The notes under the pieces were generated by a model. It was not told where the DNA came from, made no database searches, and saw only the letters and a list, made by a program, of their open reading frames with translations. From Flavobacterium proteolyticum (GTDB lineage Bacteria > Bacteroidota > Bacteroidia > Flavobacteriales > Flavobacteriaceae), in assembly GCF_015223105.1 (NCBI RefSeq), contig NZ_JADFTZ010000004.1, positions 152,494 to 216,493 of the forward strand: a stretch of DNA of 64,000 nucleotides, in the 5' to 3' direction. This document shows, one piece after another, positions 63,261 to 64,000 of this stretch (the first letter of the stretch is position 1; each line of letters opens with the position of its first letter). Both the position numbers and the translations under genes were made by a program.

Positions 63261-63540
63261 ATTTCCCCTTCGAAGGGGGCTAGGGGGATGTTGCGTCTAG
63301 TTTATCTACCCGCCAACCCACTTTTATGAACTTTTCCTACACTATATATAAGTAAATAAAACTTATCTGACTTATATATTTAACAAACCACTTTATATAT
63401 ATGTATAATAATTCCCCCTTTGAAGGGGGCTAGGGGGATGTTGCGCCCAGTTCATCCACCCACGAATCTCTTCTATGAACTTTTTCAATACTATATATAA
63501 GTAGCAAAAAACTTATCTGACTTATATGTTTAACAAACTC
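63261..63540. repeat. Tandem duplication of about 150 bases
   Basis: The segment with CCCCTT-(C/T)GAAGGGGGCTAGG, then TATGAACTTT and ACTTATCTGACTTATAT starts at 63261 and again at 63411, with about 150-base spacing. The copies have diverged. They lie just upstream of the rRNA promoter region. Confidence 0.7.
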
Positions 63541-63670
63541 TTCGCGACCATTGCGCCTTCTTTGTGCACTTTGCGGTTAAACCCTAAAAAAACTTTCTTA
63601 TATTAAATACTTGTTATCAGAGAGTTAAGAAAAACATGAAAAAAAACACAAAAAAAAGATTGCAAAAGGC

Positions 63671-63700
63671 TTGTGGTTACGGAAAAGATTTCTACTTTTG
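63671..63700 (+). promoter_or_regulatory. rRNA promoter 1
   Basis: TTG at 63671 and TACTTTTG at 63693-63700, 19 bases between. First of three tandem promoters. Confidence 0.75.
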
Positions 63701-63781
63701 CACCCGCATTAGAGCAGAAGTTCACACACAAACTGGAAGATTAAACAAATCAAAAAAACTTTAAAAAAAGTTGAAAAAAGA

Positions 63782-63814
63782 TTTGGATAATAAAAAGTAA
63801 AGGTAGTATCTTTG
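63782..63814 (+). promoter_or_regulatory. rRNA promoter 2
   Basis: TTTG at 63782-63785 and TATCTTTG at 63807-63814, 21 bases between. Confidence 0.75.
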
Positions 63815-63908
63815 CTGACCCGAAACGAAAGAATCGGAGCGTACAAGTTCTTAAAAATATTGGGTAAGTGGTTAAGAAAAAATAATCAAAAAATTTTTTC
63901 AAAAAAGC

Positions 63909-63938
63909 TTGCCAGATTAAAAAAGAGTTGTACTTTTG
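63909..63938 (+). promoter_or_regulatory. rRNA promoter 3
   Basis: TTG at 63909-63911 and TACTTTTG at 63931-63938, 19 bases between. Both this and promoter 1 continue CACCCGC after the box. Confidence 0.78.
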
Positions 63939-63944
63939 CACCCG

Positions 63945-64000
63945 CTAACTGAAACAGTAGCGAACAAAAAAAGAATGACACGTTCATAGACATATTGAAT
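63945..64000 (+). other. Leader of an rRNA operon, 16S gene expected beyond the window
   Basis: The text GTTCATAGACATATTGAAT at the very end matches the leader segment that precedes 16S rRNA in flavobacteria. The gene itself is outside the window. Confidence 0.65.

Overview
The window is chromosomal DNA of a flavobacterium (Bacteroidota), most probably Flavobacterium or a close relative. The evidence is low G+C, gliding genes gldF and gldG, long Bacteroidota-type NusB, a GldF/GldG ABC module, a BatA-type VWA protein, and repeated promoters of the form TTG-N17-23-TANNTTTG. The last 350 bases hold three such promoters in tandem and a leader typical of a flavobacterial rRNA operon, so a 16S gene should start just past the right edge. 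No tRNA, CRISPR array, transposase or integrase was recognised.

Layout: 1-1650 has palindromic repeats and one conserved hypothetical gene. 1652-14132 is a tightly packed, single-strand defence island: an HsdM carrying an N-terminal nuclease-like domain, HsdS, a candidate PD-(D/E)XK protein, a DGQHR-like protein fused to a TIR/deoxyribosyltransferase-like domain, a small ORF, a GmrSD-type DUF262/DUF1524 protein, a CD-NTase followed by a SLATT two-helix effector (CBASS-like), two small membrane proteins and a membrane-anchored helicase IV-like protein. No HsdR translocase subunit is present. 14133-16850 is accessory DNA rich in short palindromes around a GIY-YIG gene. 16892-23658 is a reverse-strand housekeeping cluster (dgkA-ftsK-lolA-lptF/G-ribB, plus tpx). 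24439-29386 is a second reverse-strand cluster (batA-like, pyrC-like, DUF4870-like, esterase). 29533-30608 is an array of a second palindrome family around another GIY-YIG gene.

30634-53581 is core genome: DEAD-box helicase, outer-membrane barrel, hemN, thioredoxin/rhodanese, ABC exporter, leucine dehydrogenase, nusB, yajC, M28 peptidase, pepT, mnmE, dnaN, gldFG, SAM hydrolase. 53688-62907 mixes core genes (phoH, purC, M42 peptidase) with accessory ones (KilA-N protein, membrane PIN-domain protein, unknowns). 62908-64000 is non-coding up to the rRNA promoters.

The two most unusual things are (i) the island 5400-10865, where two DGQ/NxR ParB-like proteins, a nuclease-like protein and a nucleotide-signalling pair are stitched into one transcription unit behind an R-less type I methylase, and (ii) two families of short palindromes with constant parts and arms that differ between copies but stay complementary, each array enclosing one single-domain GIY-YIG nuclease gene at very short distance.
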